Counted from the stretch's first letter, positions 1 to 9,022 are shown. The stretch is 34,823 nucleotides of DNA from Desulfobacterales bacterium (GCA_028277765.1 JANQFQ010000061.1:1-34823); one strand, 5' to 3'. Notes: a model not told the origin generated them from the sequence alone. Made by a program: numbers and translations.

Positions 1-109
1 GGTGTTTTTATCGAATTTTCAAAGAACAAATTGTGGAGAAAGTTAAAAGCATTAAAAATTATTGCTTGACTTTCACCGGATTAACTTCGTGGTGAAAAAG
101 CTGTTCAGC

Positions 110-1288
110 TTAAGAAAGCCGAGAAAGGATCTCATCACTGATTCTACGTGCCAGTTTACCACGATCATAATGTTCCAGAATAAACTCTCTTCCTTGTTTT
201 CCCATCTCTTTAGAAAGGGAGTTATCAGCCATGATGGTGACTATCGCTTCAGCCAACTTGTCCGGTTCTTCTGCTGGTACCCGTTCGACACCCCCTGTGC
301 CATTAAAAACATCTGTCGTGCCGGTAATGTCAGAAGAGACTACTCCTTTTCCACAGGCCATATAGTCAAAAATCTTCACAGGAGAACTATACCCCACAGA
401 TTTTAAGAAGGGGGCAACACACACTTCCGTGGCCCCGATATATGTGGGTAGTTCATAATAATCAATCTGGCCGATGAAATGAAAAACATTTTCCATTCCT
501 GCTTCTTCTGCTTCCCGCATCCACTCATCTTTCATCGGGCCTTCTCCGATAATAAGGAATTCAGCAGATGGAATCTTTTCAAGTATCATAGGTGCTGCCT
601 TGATTAGAACATCGACACCCTGATATTTTAGCAAAGATCCCATAAAACAGACATATTTTTTTGATGGATCAAGACCGGTATCGGTTATGCACTGGTCTCT
701 GTTCATGGGCTTGTAAACCGAAGTGTTCGCCCCGCTTGGGACAACAATCAGCTTACTCGCGTCGACAAAAGGGTTACGGTCGCATATCTTGCTTTTAATC
801 CGTTTTGTAATCACCACCCCTAAACCACAAAACTTCAAGTAAAATTCATCAATAGCCTTTGAAAGATGAAACCTTGCTTTATGCACCAGTTTACTGCCGG
901 GTTTGACTGTTTTCCTGTAAGGATCATCATTCACCTCAAAAACCAGGAACGCATTAAATAATTTTGAGCATATCAGCGGAACCGGGGAGACACCTCGCCG
1001 TATATAAAAGATATCCGGCCGCCATTTGATTGCAGCTGGAATCAGCTTCAAAAAGAGTGCCAGATTAAAAGTCAGGTATCGCAAAAAAGGGACATCGATT
1101 ACCGGCATTTCAATGATCTTAAACGGCACATCTTCTTTCTGGAAATCGTATCTCGGCAAAAAGATCACCACATCATGCCCAAGTGCTGACATATTATGGG
1201 CCATGTCCCATATCTTTATCGTAGCACCAACAAACTTCTTCCATTGCCGGTCATGCCAGTAAGCGAATATAAAAACTTTTTTATTCAT
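110..1288 (-). CDS. Glycosyltransferase family 4 (GT-B)
   Basis: A 392-residue retaining-type GT4 enzyme, expected to add a sugar from a nucleotide donor to a growing surface polysaccharide at the cytoplasmic membrane face. The N-terminal acceptor half (about 1-190) is followed by the donor-binding half: a KYVCFMGSLLKYQGVDVLI strand-loop near 211-229, a LIIGEGP motif near 245-251 and SSPVKIFDYMACGKG at 301-315. That last stretch is where GT4 enzymes carry the EX7E motif; here the second Glu is an Asp (D308) and the first is not obvious, as in the SPxKxFEYMA subgroup. I chose ATG at 1288; an in-frame GTG at 1309 adds seven residues without a better ribosome site. It is the last gene of the minus-strand polysaccharide cluster. 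The family is clear; the sugar and linkage cannot be read. Confidence 0.85.
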   Translation of the reverse strand: MNKKVFIFAYWHDRQWKKFVGATIKIWDMAHNMSALGHDVVIFLPRYDFQKEDVPFKIIEMPVIDVPFLRYLTFNLALFLKLIPAAIKWRPDIFYIRRGVSPVPLICSKLFNAFLVFEVNDDPYRKTVKPGSKLVHKARFHLSKAIDEFYLKFCGLGVVITKRIKSKICDRNPFVDASKLIVVPSGANTSVYKPMNRDQCITDTGLDPSKKYVCFMGSLLKYQGVDVLIKAAPMILEKIPSAEFLIIGEGPMKDEWMREAEEAGMENVFHFIGQIDYYELPTYIGATEVCVAPFLKSVGYSSPVKIFDYMACGKGVVSSDITGTTDVFNGTGGVERVPAEEPDKLAEAIVTIMADNSLSKEMGKQGREFILEHYDRGKLARRISDEILSRLS

Positions 1289-1324
1289 AAATTCTGTCCG
1301 GAAATCCACATATATTTAGATATG

Positions 1325-1579
1325 TAATTTCACCACCCGCTTCGCTCGAGGCACAGAGGGTTTTATTTTTATTCCAACCGGGGGACGACGGTTGGAATAA
1401 AGACCCTGATCGCTTCGCGATAATTTTATAGTTATTTCTAAGTTGAGCCTGTCAAACACCACTTAATCTGAACCCCCGGAGGGCTGGATGTTTTTAAATA
1501 ATCGGCATCTCCCCGATTATTTAAAAGAAAAAATTCCTCTGTGCCCTCTGTGCCTCGAGCGAAGCGGGTGGTGAAATTA
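1325..1579. repeat. 255-nt palindromic element with 36-bp perfect terminal inverted repeats
   Basis: Positions 1325-1360 and 1544-1579 are perfect reverse complements over 36 bp. Inside lie two more perfect hairpins: 1369-1380 with 1389-1400 (12 bp) and a TAAATAATCGG/CCGATTATTTA pair near 1495-1525. There is no open reading frame of note. The right arm contains the stop codon of the upstream glycosyltransferase gene (1577-1579). The build resembles a MITE or large REP-type element. No target-site duplication was seen. Confidence 0.75.
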
Positions 1580-2536
1580 TTTAAAATCAAACCAGGAAAG
1601 ACATATCTGAAGCCGCATCAAATGTTTATTGCGCTGGTTCCAAGCCTGCTCATATTTTTCCCCTAAGCCGTAAGAAAGTTTGCTATAAAACATAAGCGGG
1701 AAAATAAACACCAGTTTACAGATACTCATCAGTAATATCAACAGGCGATACATATTCATCTGAACCCATCCATAATGCTTCCAGAAATAATAAAACCGCG
1801 ACACATAGTCCTTGTACAGCAGTTCTTTCCTGATGGGATCCTTGCTTTTGCCCCCATAATGGAGGACCTTGGCTTCTGGCAAAAAAAAGAGCTTCCATCC
1901 CTTTCTGCGCATCCTCAGGCTGTAGTCCCAATCGATGGTGCCGAAAAAAATATTTTCGTCCAGCAGGCCCGTGTTTTCAAAGACCTCCCTGCGGATGGTA
2001 ATAACGGCACTCGGGCAGACTTCCAGTTCGTGGGTTTTACTGTGATCCAAATAGCCAAGGAACGGCTTGCCCCATACTCTGCTTTTTGGAAATTTTTTAT
2101 ACAGCCCTGTCTCAACCGAAAGCATATAGAGCAGATTGGTCTCTCCCAGTGCTGATCCGAACTGGGGTGAACCATCAGGATTAACCAGGAGGCAGGTGAT
2201 AGCGCCTGCCTCGGCATTCCCGTCAAGGAACTGGTTCAGTTTTGCCAGGGCATTATCGATAATCACGGTGTCGCTGTTCAAAAGGCAGATATATCGTCCC
2301 TCGGCCAGTTCAATCCCCTGGTTGTTTGCTGTTGAATAGCCCCTGTTCTCATGGTTTTCAATTAGCCGGACGTCTGGGAAGTCTTTCTTCACCATCTCGA
2401 TACTGCCGTCAGTGGAACCGTTATCAACAACGATTACCTCAAACCGGATACCCGCTGTCTCCTTGAAAACGGATTCAAGGCAGTCCCGCAAAAGATCAAG
2501 CGTATTCCAGTTGACAATGACAATCGAAAGGTCCAT
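1577..2536 (-). CDS. Glycosyltransferase family 2 (rhamnosyltransferase-like)
   Basis: A 319-residue GT-A fold enzyme. The N-terminus has the GT2 nucleotide-binding signature (SIVIVNWN at 4-11, VDNGSTDGS at 37-45) and the metal-binding DXD-type motif as LLNSDT (85-90). The acceptor region contains a D-x-DYSLRMRRKGWKL segment near residue 205-220, typical of WbbL-like rhamnosyltransferases. A hydrophobic stretch near 262-290 probably associates with the membrane. The start ATG at 2536 follows an A/T-rich spacer without a clear Shine-Dalgarno sequence, directly downstream of a CACGAAT-type repeat. The stop codon lies inside the arm of the 36-bp inverted repeat, so the extreme C-terminus may have been rewritten by that insertion. 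The substrate is not readable. Confidence 0.88.
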   Translation of the reverse strand: MDLSIVIVNWNTLDLLRDCLESVFKETAGIRFEVIVVDNGSTDGSIEMVKKDFPDVRLIENHENRGYSTANNQGIELAEGRYICLLNSDTVIIDNALAKLNQFLDGNAEAGAITCLLVNPDGSPQFGSALGETNLLYMLSVETGLYKKFPKSRVWGKPFLGYLDHSKTHELEVCPSAVITIRREVFENTGLLDENIFFGTIDWDYSLRMRRKGWKLFFLPEAKVLHYGGKSKDPIRKELLYKDYVSRFYYFWKHYGWVQMNMYRLLILLMSICKLVFIFPLMFYSKLSYGLGEKYEQAWNQRNKHLMRLQICLSWFDFK

Positions 2537-2560
2537 TTTTTATTTTTTCCCACAGGCATT

Positions 2561-2590
2561 TAGCCACGAATGACACGAATGGGCACGAAT
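2561..2590 (-). repeat. CACGAAT-type intergenic phrase
   Basis: Read on the minus strand, this is a run of ATTCGTG/CATTCGTG words ending in GTGGCTAA about 25 nt before the glycosyltransferase start at 2536. Related words in the same orientation relative to the gene occur before trpD, trpF and the chemotaxis gene. Confidence 0.6.
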
Positions 2591-2704
2591 AATTTATTCC
2601 ATTAAGATTTTATCCATGATCCAGGATCTAATATCTAGAAACCATATTTGACATTAACAGTTCAAACAATAAAACCGACTTAACAATCCTCTACAATTAT
2701 AGCA

Positions 2705-3823
2705 TCAGTTCATTAACTCCTTATATAAATTCTCCACTAAAACAACATTGTCTGCAATGTTAAAGTTATCCAACACAAAACGTCTGCCGGCTTTTCCCAT
2801 TCGTTCTCTTTCGTCCGGGTCTTTGATCAACCGCATAATGGCATCCGCGAGTTTCTCTGGCTTCCCCGCTTCTACCAGGATACCGGTTTCACCGTCCGAA
2901 ACCGCTTCAGGGATCCCCCCAATATTGGTTGCAACAACAGGTATCTCCATGGCCTGGGCTTCTACAGCTGCGACCCCAAAGGTTTCGGAAAGTGACGGCA
3001 TTACAAATATGTCCATATTAGAAAACGCTTCTGGGACTTTGTCATACGGTATATATCCTGGAAATGTAATATTTTTTTCTACACCTAAATTAGCAGCCAT
3101 ACTTTTCAGTTCCAGTTCCATGTTGCCCTGGCCGGCCATGGTTAAATGGATATCAGGAAAACTTTTTGCAATGATCGCCAATGCTTTTATGAGATCATCT
3201 GGTCCGTATTTTGGGGCAAGGTGCTTAATATACCCAAGATGAATAGAGCTTTTTTCCTTTTGATCTTCCTTTCTGCGAAACAGGTCGCAATCAATACCAA
3301 AAGGTATGACATGAATCTTTTTGTCCGGAGGAGCTAGTTTGGCTGTTTCCTTTGCTAAAAAATTAGTGGTTGCTGTAATCTTTTTTGCCTGCTTTAATAA
3401 TAGCCTTTGTGACAATCTTCCGCGCCATGAAATGGGAATGCCTGGCACACTCACCACATCTGTACCCCATGTAGAGACAATAAGGTTAGGGAAACCGTTT
3501 AAAACACGATTCACAAGAGCGATCATCAGCGGATGGATATAATCAAAAGAATGCACATGCACAATATCAGGCTTAATATCCGCGAGCGTGCGTCTGATGG
3601 AAAACGCACGGATCAGTTCATGAACCATTTCTAAAATGTAAAACCGATGTTTTTTTGACAGGCAGTCAACTACCTTTACGCCATCAATTTTCACCTCATC
3701 ATGCTCATTTGTAATAACTACGGTTTTATATCCTTTTTTGGATAATATCCCCGCCCACCTGTGGATATGGGCACTCTTTATGTTTGAAATGATGCAGACT
3801 TTTATTTTTCGATCAATGTTCAC
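2705..3823 (-). CDS. Glycosyltransferase family 4 (GT-B)
   Basis: A 372-residue GT4 enzyme with a canonical C-terminal donor site: SLSETFGVAAVEAQAMEIP contains an intact EX7E motif, followed by VVATNIGGIPEAV and GILVEAG, the usual nucleotide-sugar contacts. The N-terminal half has ISNIKSAHIHRWAGILSKKGY and VHVHSFDYIHPL, typical of acceptor-binding domains. The start is GTG at 3823; no ATG lies nearby and the alignment-like start KIKVCIISN supports it. It is the third glycosyltransferase counting from the end of the minus-strand cluster. It most likely acts in the cytoplasm on a lipid-linked intermediate later exported by Wzm/Wzt; the exact sugar is unknown. Confidence 0.88.
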   Translation of the reverse strand: MNIDRKIKVCIISNIKSAHIHRWAGILSKKGYKTVVITNEHDEVKIDGVKVVDCLSKKHRFYILEMVHELIRAFSIRRTLADIKPDIVHVHSFDYIHPLMIALVNRVLNGFPNLIVSTWGTDVVSVPGIPISWRGRLSQRLLLKQAKKITATTNFLAKETAKLAPPDKKIHVIPFGIDCDLFRRKEDQKEKSSIHLGYIKHLAPKYGPDDLIKALAIIAKSFPDIHLTMAGQGNMELELKSMAANLGVEKNITFPGYIPYDKVPEAFSNMDIFVMPSLSETFGVAAVEAQAMEIPVVATNIGGIPEAVSDGETGILVEAGKPEKLADAIMRLIKDPDERERMGKAGRRFVLDNFNIADNVVLVENLYKELMN

Positions 3824-3852
3824 TTCAACTCATTTGAAATAACAGGACTGCG

Positions 3853-3930
3853 GGAAAACTGGATACTAGATCTTGGTCAGACGGTAGCGTAGATCCCGCT
3901 TCTTTTTAGTGGGGATACTGGATGCTGATT
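3853..3930. repeat. Heptameric GGATACT/GGATGCT words
   Basis: Two short runs of a 7-nt periodic word (CTGGATACTAGATC near 3857 and GGGATACTGGATGCTG near 3914) flank a fragment, near 3882-3900, related to the 37-nt repeat at 13594 and 28733. The rest of the 3824-4018 gap shows no gene or clear regulatory site. Confidence 0.5.
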
Positions 3931-4018
3931 GTTTAAAAATAAAAATCATTTCCGTGTTCCTGTGGTGAGAACAACCTAATAACCTTGAAATCAGTATCAA
4001 AAAAACTCAGTCCTTATT

Positions 4019-4753
4019 TTATCTATACAGCCCGAGTTTCATTAAAATTTTTTTTATTCTGAGTTTGATCCTAGCCTCAACAAAATACTTTGCAGATATC
4101 TCCTGCCGGTCATATTTATATTTTTCAGCTAACACAGGATCTGATGTGACACCGCCTGCTGAATAATAGCAGATATTTCTATCAATATATCTAAACCTCT
4201 CATTAATTTCCTGTGTAAAGTAAGCCCGCATAATCCAATCAACATCCGCGTGGAACATATATTTCTCGTCAAAATTGCCGACTTCCTCATATATATCCCT
4301 TTTTGCGAAAACAGCCTGATGGCATATGGTATTTTTATAAAAATACAGGTGTGATACATTATCATGCTTTACCAGCTTCTCGCTGCTGCCGTCAAACATA
4401 ACCACGTTCCCGTATACAATCCCTGCGCTGTTATCCCTGCTGAATTCTTCTGCAATATCAGCTAGAATCTGGTCATCATGAAAGTAATCGTCTGCGTTCA
4501 GGAAAAAGATTGCGTCACCAGATGAGTTTGTAAGCCCTTTGTTCATTGCATCATAGATTCCACTGTCTGGTTCGCTTATAATATTATCTATCTTGTCTTC
4601 ATGTTCTCTTATGATATCAAGAGTCCTGTCTGTTGATGCGCCGTCAACAACAACATATTCAATCTCTTTATACGTCTGAGAGAAAACACTTGAGACCGCC
4701 TTTTCAATCGTGCTTTCACTGTTTTTGCAGACGGTAATGATCGTTACTTTCAT
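4019..4753 (-). CDS. Glycosyltransferase family 2 (WcaE-like)
   Basis: A compact 244-residue GT-A enzyme. Visible motifs are TIITVCKNSESTIEKAVSSV at the N-terminus, VVVDGASTDRT (34-44), EPDSGIYDAMNKG (61-73) and the metal-binding FLNADD (84-89). The SGIYDAMNKG signature is typical of the WcaE/PGL-type GT2 subgroup of exopolysaccharide and O-antigen clusters. The C-terminus is short and basic (RIKLRIKKILMKLG), suggesting peripheral membrane binding. It starts 25 nt after the stop of the preceding GT2 gene, so the two are probably co-transcribed. The acceptor and sugar cannot be deduced. Confidence 0.87.
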   Translation of the reverse strand: MKVTIITVCKNSESTIEKAVSSVFSQTYKEIEYVVVDGASTDRTLDIIREHEDKIDNIISEPDSGIYDAMNKGLTNSSGDAIFFLNADDYFHDDQILADIAEEFSRDNSAGIVYGNVVMFDGSSEKLVKHDNVSHLYFYKNTICHQAVFAKRDIYEEVGNFDEKYMFHADVDWIMRAYFTQEINERFRYIDRNICYYSAGGVTSDPVLAEKYKYDRQEISAKYFVEARIKLRIKKILMKLGLYR

Positions 4754-4778
4754 AAGAAATAAATCGTGGTCGGTTTTT

Positions 4779-5726
4779 CTAAGAGACCTTTGGGCTAACT
4801 GTCAGAAAGGATACTATCATCTTTGTGATAAAGGGGAATCTGAACAGCCCCTTGTTCCCCAGGCCAATTAATATTTCCCGCCGGTGCCACCATAAACTGC
4901 TGATCTCGTCTCTTAATTCCTGCTCCGTTTTCTCTGTGTGTACATACTTCCTATAAATCCGTTTTAAATTTTCATCTCTCACATCATCCATGCATTTCCC
5001 TTTTGATTCATTATGGATCTTGAAAATTCCGATAACGCATGGGATTAATTTAAAGCTGTATCCCGCATTCAGCATCCGCTGCCAATACTCATAGTCAAGA
5101 GCGTAATGAAACGTTTCATCAAGTCCTCCGATTTTTTTCCATACATCTCTTTTCCAGTAGACGGTCTCCTGGTGAATATAGCAACTTCTTGAAAGGGTGT
5201 ATCTGTCCGGATGAAAATGTGCCCTAAAAGTGTATCTTTTATTCGTCGTGGCGTTGACTTCCTCTCTGAAACCACAGACAATGTCACAGGAATTATCCGT
5301 TAAAAACTTTTCTGCTATCCGCCGGCATGATTCAGGATAAAGACAGTCATCTGAATTAAGCCATCCCATAATCTGACCAGTGCTTACTTTAAAACCCTTG
5401 TTTACGCCGTTTGCCTGTCCCTTGTCAGGCTCGCTTTTCCAAAAAGCCAACCATGGTTCGTATTTTTTTATGATCTCAACACTATTATCACTGCTCCCTC
5501 CGTCAATAATAATATACTCAAGGTCAGGGTAACCTTGAAGAAGGACAGACCGGATAGTCTCTTCAAGATACTCGCTCTGGTTAAAGCTTGGCGTTACAAC
5601 GGAAATCCTGGGCCAAGATTTACCTTTAAACCGCTTTTTTGATATACGGCAGGATTCCCTGTCCCAAGGCCAGCCGGTTTTTCCAGAAGGTGGAGATGGT
5701 AAGTCAGCTAATGACGGGCATTTCAT
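4779..5726 (-). CDS. Glycosyltransferase family 2
   Basis: A 315-residue GT2 enzyme. It begins with a Pro-rich stretch (LADLPSPPSGKTGWPW at 7-22), a lead-in seen in a subset of polysaccharide GT2 enzymes. The catalytic domain follows: ISVVTPSFNQSEYLEETIRS from 41, IIDGGSSDNS (73-82), SEPDKGQANGVNKG (98-111) and the DXD-type WLNSDD (122-127). A later HQETVYWKR and FHYALDYEYWQRM region fits the acceptor side. ATG 5726 lacks an obvious Shine-Dalgarno sequence but includes the characteristic N-terminal motif. It is co-oriented with and 25 nt upstream of the next GT2, and 161 nt downstream of an FkbM methyltransferase gene. Confidence 0.87.
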   Translation of the reverse strand: MKCPSLADLPSPPSGKTGWPWDRESCRISKKRFKGKSWPRISVVTPSFNQSEYLEETIRSVLLQGYPDLEYIIIDGGSSDNSVEIIKKYEPWLAFWKSEPDKGQANGVNKGFKVSTGQIMGWLNSDDCLYPESCRRIAEKFLTDNSCDIVCGFREEVNATTNKRYTFRAHFHPDRYTLSRSCYIHQETVYWKRDVWKKIGGLDETFHYALDYEYWQRMLNAGYSFKLIPCVIGIFKIHNESKGKCMDDVRDENLKRIYRKYVHTEKTEQELRDEISSLWWHRREILIGLGNKGLFRFPFITKMIVSFLTVSPKVS

Positions 5727-5770
5727 ATCAATTATTCACAGGAGATGTTTATATAATCATCAACGAAAAT

Positions 5771-5842
5771 GGTGGGCACAGCTCACCTTACAATGCTATC
5801 AGCCGAAGGATTAATTTTAACGTAGGGTGGGCTGTGTCCACC
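5771..5842. repeat. Imperfect palindrome of the GGTGGGCACAGC type
   Basis: The arm at 5771-5791 and the arm at 5822-5842 are reverse complements at 18 of 21 positions, separated by 30 nt. As I recall, GGTGGGC...GCCCACC palindromes of this style occur between genes in many environmental proteobacteria. It sits between an FkbM gene and a GT2 gene of the same strand, so it could be an mRNA hairpin within the operon or a mobile REP-like unit. Confidence 0.65.
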
Positions 5843-5887
5843 AATACGACTAGCAGTTCTTTCTCAACCTATTTGGCTTATAAATTA

Positions 5888-6802
5888 TTATGAAATTTGC
5901 GTGTTGATACGATCCTGAACAAACGCTGGATCCTTTGCGGCAATAAGATTGGCAAATTCGTAAGCTTCCCTGAGGGGATCAGGGATGATACTTCGGTTTT
6001 TATGATCATATATAAATATTTGATAACCAAGATCCAGGAGGCTGTTATACACTTCCGCGCAGGAGGATTCTGCGGCTTCTGCTTCTGAATCTGAAAACTC
6101 TATCAAAAGGACCGGGGCATCATCACGCGACAGCACCTTTTTGCCGCCACTTAACACTCTTGATTCCCATCCTTCCACATCCATTTTCATAATAGTTGTA
6201 CGCCCGGCCAAGTCCTGTTCAGCAGCAAACGTGTCCCATTGAACACATTTGACCTCTTCAACAGCAACGGTCTGGTTATCATTTGGTTTGGCAAAAGAGT
6301 TCCAGGCATCAAAACCATCAGTAGAAATCTGCAGCGGTAAAACACCGTCTTTATCGGAAAGCGCCATTCTGAAGCTCACTACATTTTCTAATTGATTTAA
6401 CCTGACGTTCTCGCATAGCCGCTTAAAGGTTGTTGTATGCGGTTCAAACGAATACACGGTTCCCCACCGGCCCACACAATACCCTGCGATCAATGAATAC
6501 ACGCCGATATTGGCGCCCACGTCGATGAACACATCATCCGGTCTTAAAAAAGCATTAACAAAGTCCCTCTCTTCAAGTTCAAAATCTCCCCGATAAATCC
6601 AGCGGCACAATACACTGTCAAAGTACATATTCATCCGGACATCTGGTTGAAGATCGATTTCAAACGATTCTGATCTGCCCTGAAGAGAATCCCAAAGGGG
6701 AGGCCCCTTTTCCCACCGGTTAAGCCGCCACGTCTTAATGATGCTCTCCCTCAATGACCCATTCCGGAGATGATAAAAAACACGAGGTAAGTATTTAATC
6801 AT
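5888..6802 (-). CDS. FkbM family methyltransferase
   Basis: A 304-residue S-adenosylmethionine-dependent methyltransferase of the FkbM family, expected to O-methylate a sugar of the surface polysaccharide. The SAM-binding motif I is DVGANIGVYSL (94-104), the acidic end of strand 2 is SFEPH (118-122), and the family hallmark KMDVEGWE lies at 206-213. The roughly 80-residue N-terminal extension is not a recognised domain. Start ATG 6802 gives a full-length family member. Because it lies with a second FkbM gene and with wzt carrying a glycan-binding C-terminus, chain-end or internal methylation of the exported glycan is a reasonable inference, but the acceptor is not shown by the sequence. Confidence 0.85.
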   Translation of the reverse strand: MIKYLPRVFYHLRNGSLRESIIKTWRLNRWEKGPPLWDSLQGRSESFEIDLQPDVRMNMYFDSVLCRWIYRGDFELEERDFVNAFLRPDDVFIDVGANIGVYSLIAGYCVGRWGTVYSFEPHTTTFKRLCENVRLNQLENVVSFRMALSDKDGVLPLQISTDGFDAWNSFAKPNDNQTVAVEEVKCVQWDTFAAEQDLAGRTTIMKMDVEGWESRVLSGGKKVLSRDDAPVLLIEFSDSEAEAAESSCAEVYNSLLDLGYQIFIYDHKNRSIIPDPLREAYEFANLIAAKDPAFVQDRINTQIS

Positions 6803-6910
6803 ATACCTTTTTGACTCGAAATTGTATTATATGCTGTTTAAACAAAAAGTTCCAAAAGCGAAACCCAACAAACGCATCTAGTTTTTACCCTCAGTCCTCA
6901 GTTCTTTTTA

Positions 6911-6938
6911 TCATCCAGCATCCAGCAACCAGCATCTA
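6911..6938. repeat. Heptameric CATCCAG words
   Basis: About four tandem 7-nt words (CATCCAG, CATCCAG, CAACCAG, CATCTAT) lie between the two FkbM genes, the same family as the longer array at 19431-19486. Confidence 0.6.
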
Positions 6939-6950
6939 TTCCTATTTTTT

Positions 6951-7781
6951 CTATACACTGGTCTTAACAAAGATCCCATCCACCTGAAGAATACGTCCGC
7001 TTTTTCCATATAACGGGCCGATCAAATATTGCAATGAAAACCGGTTTGCGGCAAGCGCCTGATAAACCGAATCAAAGGTTGAAGAATCCGTGTATAATTG
7101 CTCCAGACTCAATTCACTCATCACCGCCTTGCATGTTTTCAGAGTCTCTCCGGCCCCTTTCAGTAATTCATCTTCATAACCCTGTATATCCATGATCAGA
7201 AAATCTATCTGATTGATTCTGTTTTCAACCAGGGCCGTATCCATGGGCATAACCCGGACCTTTACTTTCTCCTGTTTCCCAAGATAGGAGAACTCTTCTA
7301 TCGCTTTTTCTTCCATGGGCAGCATAGAGCTGGCTGGGAGGAATTCGTCCATGTACATCTCAGCATAACCGTCATCAGAACCGATCGCCGTATGAATAGT
7401 ATGCATATTATCACAGCCGGAAACATTTTCACAAAGAATCTTATACGTCTCAGGTATCGGCTCAAACAGATAAAACACCATACCTGGGAACGCCTCGTTA
7501 ATGGCCAGGGCTACATTGCCATCATTCGCCCCCACATAGGCAATGGTCTTGATGTCAATCTTTTCAAATAGATCCCGCAGTTCAATGAAAAGTTTCTTTG
7601 CTTTGTCTGACAGATGCCTTAAATCTATATCCGGGTTGTGCTGATGAAAATTTCGTATGAATGCTGAATCAATGGCAGGCGCATAACTAGCGGCGGATAT
7701 CCTGTTGGCTATTTTATTAATAAAACTCCCATCCCTTATCGATCCGCCAATCCGGCTGAATATATTTTTTGATGCTGTCAT
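6951..7781 (-). CDS. FkbM family methyltransferase
   Basis: A second SAM-dependent FkbM-type methyltransferase, 276 residues. Motif I is YVGANDGNVAL (82-92), the strand-2 acidic residue is in LFEPIPET (105-112), and the substrate-side hallmark reads IMDIQGYE (196-203). Gln200 stands where the other FkbM enzyme in this cluster has Glu. Its ATG overlaps the stop codon of wzt in an ATGA arrangement (7778-7781), implying translational coupling to the exporter ATPase. It probably methylates the exported polysaccharide; whether it acts on the same residue as the neighbouring FkbM protein cannot be told. Confidence 0.85.
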   Translation of the reverse strand: MTASKNIFSRIGGSIRDGSFINKIANRISAASYAPAIDSAFIRNFHQHNPDIDLRHLSDKAKKLFIELRDLFEKIDIKTIAYVGANDGNVALAINEAFPGMVFYLFEPIPETYKILCENVSGCDNMHTIHTAIGSDDGYAEMYMDEFLPASSMLPMEEKAIEEFSYLGKQEKVKVRVMPMDTALVENRINQIDFLIMDIQGYEDELLKGAGETLKTCKAVMSELSLEQLYTDSSTFDSVYQALAANRFSLQYLIGPLYGKSGRILQVDGIFVKTSV

Positions 7782-9022
7782 TTAATTTTTTCCAGCAATT
7801 CAGCTTTAAACTCACTTGGCAGGTTAAGAATACCAGCCCATTCATCCAGGGGATGCCCGAGCGGTTCTGTGGCAACAATCATTTCAGGGACACTCTGCCA
7901 ATTATCTAGCATCAATCCCTTTTTTTCATAAAAACTGACCTGCCATCGATAAGGCCCTGGGTGCAGCGGCAAATCTTCAAACACATATGTTAATTCATTA
8001 AGACCCGGTTTCAGGTGAAGATTTTCTACTGACCGGCCCCACATAAGAATATTGTCACTATTCCATAAAGCGATCCCATGAATCCCTCTTTGGATCTCAT
8101 GGTCCAACAGCAGTAAAAACCTGATTTTGACCGGACCAAAAGTATCATACCGGTATGGGTTATCTGTTTTCGGTTCCAAAATATCCCAGCCAACAAAACA
8201 ATTTTGTTGTTTCGTCTTAGCCCCGGTTTCAGCGGCTTTAAAAAAAGCACCTTCATAGGCACTGACCACTTCCCTGGCAGTACCTTCCATCTGATTACTA
8301 CCGTTATCCAGCCAGATAGCACGACTGCATAATTTGCGTACTGAATTTAACTGGTGACTTACAAATAAAACTGTCCTCCCCTGCTTTGAAACATCATCCA
8401 TTTTTCCAAGACACTTTTTCTGGAATGCCGCATCTCCTACCGCCAGAACCTCATCAACCAGGAGTATCTCTGGTTCAAGGTGTGCGGCCACAGCAAAAGC
8501 GAGACGCATATACATCCCGCTGGAATATCTTTTTACCGGTGTATCAATAAATTTTTCCAGCTCAGCAAAAGCAACGATCTCATCAAACTTTCGGGCGACT
8601 TCCCACCTACTCATTCCGAGGATGACACCATAAAGAAATATATTTTCTTGCCCGGTCAGTTCAGGATGAAATCCAGTCCCCACTTCCAGCAGAGAGCCGA
8701 CCCGCCCTCGCAATTCAACTCTTCCTTCGGTTGGATCAGTTATCTTTCCCAGTATTTTCAGCAAGGTGCTTTTTCCTGCTCCGTTTCTCCCGACAATCCC
8801 GACGACCTCACCCTGTTCAATGTCAACCGAAACATCCTTAAGCGCCCAGACCATGTTTTGACCGACAGGGAGCAGGCCTTCAGTATCAGGCTTTGGGCGG
8901 AAAACAGCCAGAGACGCTTTCATTGTGTCAACAACAGCCTCTCTGAATGTCCTGTATCCTGCGTATTCACCAAGTCGGTATTGCTTAGAAAGGTTTTCAA
9001 TTTTTATGGATGTGTAAGACAA
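7778..9022 (-). CDS. wzt: Polysaccharide ABC transporter ATP-binding protein with C-terminal glycan-binding domain
   Basis: The 414-residue ATPase subunit of a Wzm/Wzt-type exporter, which moves a completed lipid-linked polysaccharide across the inner membrane. The nucleotide-binding domain shows Walker A GRNGAGKST (78-86), the signature YSSGM (166-170), Walker B ILLVDE (186-191) and the switch His in FVSHQL (H223). Residues from about 250 on form a separate beta-rich region (GWDILEP...YRYDTFGPVKIRF, SVPEMIVATEP) matching the Wzt C-terminal carbohydrate-binding domain, which in characterised systems recognises the modified chain end. It is followed, overlapping by 4 nt, by an FkbM methyltransferase, fitting a terminal-methyl export signal. 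The permease gene is separated from it by a four-helix-bundle gene and a repeat element. Confidence 0.93.
   Translation of the reverse strand: MSYTSIKIENLSKQYRLGEYAGYRTFREAVVDTMKASLAVFRPKPDTEGLLPVGQNMVWALKDVSVDIEQGEVVGIVGRNGAGKSTLLKILGKITDPTEGRVELRGRVGSLLEVGTGFHPELTGQENIFLYGVILGMSRWEVARKFDEIVAFAELEKFIDTPVKRYSSGMYMRLAFAVAAHLEPEILLVDEVLAVGDAAFQKKCLGKMDDVSKQGRTVLFVSHQLNSVRKLCSRAIWLDNGSNQMEGTAREVVSAYEGAFFKAAETGAKTKQQNCFVGWDILEPKTDNPYRYDTFGPVKIRFLLLLDHEIQRGIHGIALWNSDNILMWGRSVENLHLKPGLNELTYVFEDLPLHPGPYRWQVSFYEKKGLMLDNWQSVPEMIVATEPLGHPLDEWAGILNLPSEFKAELLEKIK

Noticed and set aside
71..97. TTTCACC/GGTGAAA hairpin as terminator of the last glycosyltransferase gene
   Set aside because: Only 7 bp with a 13-nt loop and no T tract on the minus strand.
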